The notes beneath the pieces were generated by a model. It saw nothing but the letters and a program-made list of their open reading frames with translations. It did not search any database and was not told where the DNA came from. Of a stretch of 12,787 nt of DNA, positions 12,365 through 12,787 are shown piece by piece; positions within the stretch are counted from its first letter, which is position 1, and every line of letters begins with the position of its first letter. This DNA comes from JAVBOJ01 sp031550755 (GTDB lineage Bacteria; Bacillota; Clostridia; Oscillospirales; UBA929). Both the position numbers and the translations under genes were made by a program. The DNA lies in the NCBI GenBank assembly GCA_031550755.1, contig JAVBOJ010000072.1, forward strand, positions 1 to 12,787. Reading direction: 5' to 3'.

Positions 12365-12787
12365 TTGAAGATACGGATCGAACTCGCGGAAGGGCTGCCC
12401 GAGCCCGAGGTAATCATCCGCTGCGCCGAGCTGGACGACACTGTCCGGAGCATCCAAAAAGCCGTGCAGGAGGTCTCCTCCGGCGCGCCCCGGCTGATTT
12501 TCTACCGCGAACACGAGGAGCATTACTTCTCTCCGGAAGAGGTGCTGTTCTTCGAGACCGCCGGCGACGGCGTCTTTGCCCATACCGCCGCCGACGTCTT
12601 CCGCGTCCGGTTCCGGCTGTATGAGCTGGAGCGGTTTCTGCCTCGGCATTTTCTCCGTGTGAGCAAATCCACCGTCCTCAATCTGCACCATATTTTGTCC
12701 ATATCGCGCGACCTGTCCGCCGCCAGCCTCGTGCAATTCCGCAAAAGCCACAAGCAGGTCTATGTGTCGCGCCTGTATTACAAAGTG
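12365..12787 (+). CDS. LytTR-family DNA-binding regulator (3' end outside window)
   Basis: The frame is open to the window end with no stop; 141 residues are visible and the protein looks nearly complete. The first 45 residues (MKIRIELAEGLPEPEVIIRC and on) form the short N-terminal region typical of small stand-alone LytTR proteins without a receiver domain. The LytTR domain (about 46-141) shows EEVLFFETAGDGVFAHT, FRLYELERFLP, the signature HFLRVSKSTVLNLHHILSI, and VYVSRLYYKV. These proteins bind direct repeats in promoters. I chose TTG 12365 because GGTGAT (12355-12360) lies just upstream and MKIRIE is a typical family start. An in-frame ATG at 12353 has no ribosome binding site. Relatives often precede a DUF3021-type membrane gene, which would lie beyond the window. 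The repeats upstream suggest autoregulation. Confidence 0.88.
   Translation, partial: MKIRIELAEGLPEPEVIIRCAELDDTVRSIQKAVQEVSSGAPRLIFYREHEEHYFSPEEVLFFETAGDGVFAHTAADVFRVRFRLYELERFLPRHFLRVSKSTVLNLHHILSISRDLSAASLVQFRKSHKQVYVSRLYYKV

Noticed and set aside
12124..12624. 166-codon plus-strand frame overlapping the LytTR gene
   Set aside because: It starts inside a hairpin region and is Arg-rich in the second half. The alternative frame from 12365 gives a clear LytTR domain over the same bases.

Overview
The window looks like a chromosomal segment of a GC-rich, endospore-forming Clostridia bacterium, most likely from the Oscillospiraceae/Ruminococcaceae side. The reasons are the gene order HlyD-like / ylmE / sepF / divIVA / ileS / lspA / rluD, a full-length spoIIP, strong AGGAGG-type ribosome binding sites, and TTG starts behind good Shine-Dalgarno sequences. 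This placement is inference from gene content, not from a marker-gene search.

Left part (1-6918, all + strand): a cell-division and envelope cluster. It opens with the 3' end of an HlyD-like membrane protein. Then come ylmE (PLP homeostasis) and sepF (FtsZ membrane anchor). A 247-nt structured intergenic region sits where ylmG and ylmH often lie in Firmicutes. After it come divIVA, isoleucyl-tRNA synthetase, prolipoprotein signal peptidase (ATGA overlap with ileS) and an RluD-type pseudouridine synthase (20-nt overlap with lspA).

Middle part (6933-10475): a Cof-type HAD phosphatase (+) converges, with overlapping stop codons, on an AzoR-like FMN oxidoreductase (-). The oxidoreductase is divergent from an acyl-ACP thioesterase (+). 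The thioesterase converges on spoIIP (-) across a perfect 40-nt palindrome that should terminate both.

Right part (10542-12787): a near-consensus sigma-A promoter drives two tandem paralogous membrane proteins, each with an N-terminal four-cysteine zinc ribbon. A structured intergenic region follows, then a small LytTR-family DNA-binding regulator that runs off the window end. Directly upstream of the regulator are three copies of CCTCTTG at an exact 21-bp period, placed just before a -10 box. That is the layout expected of LytTR-type binding sites, and it is the most interesting regulatory signal here.

Two intergenic regions (after sepF and after the second zinc-ribbon gene) share an architecture: a GAAAAC-type hairpin followed by CAAGGAAA and a second hairpin closed by GGA-GTRAA-TCC. 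This may be a repeated RNA or mobile-like element that I do not recognise.
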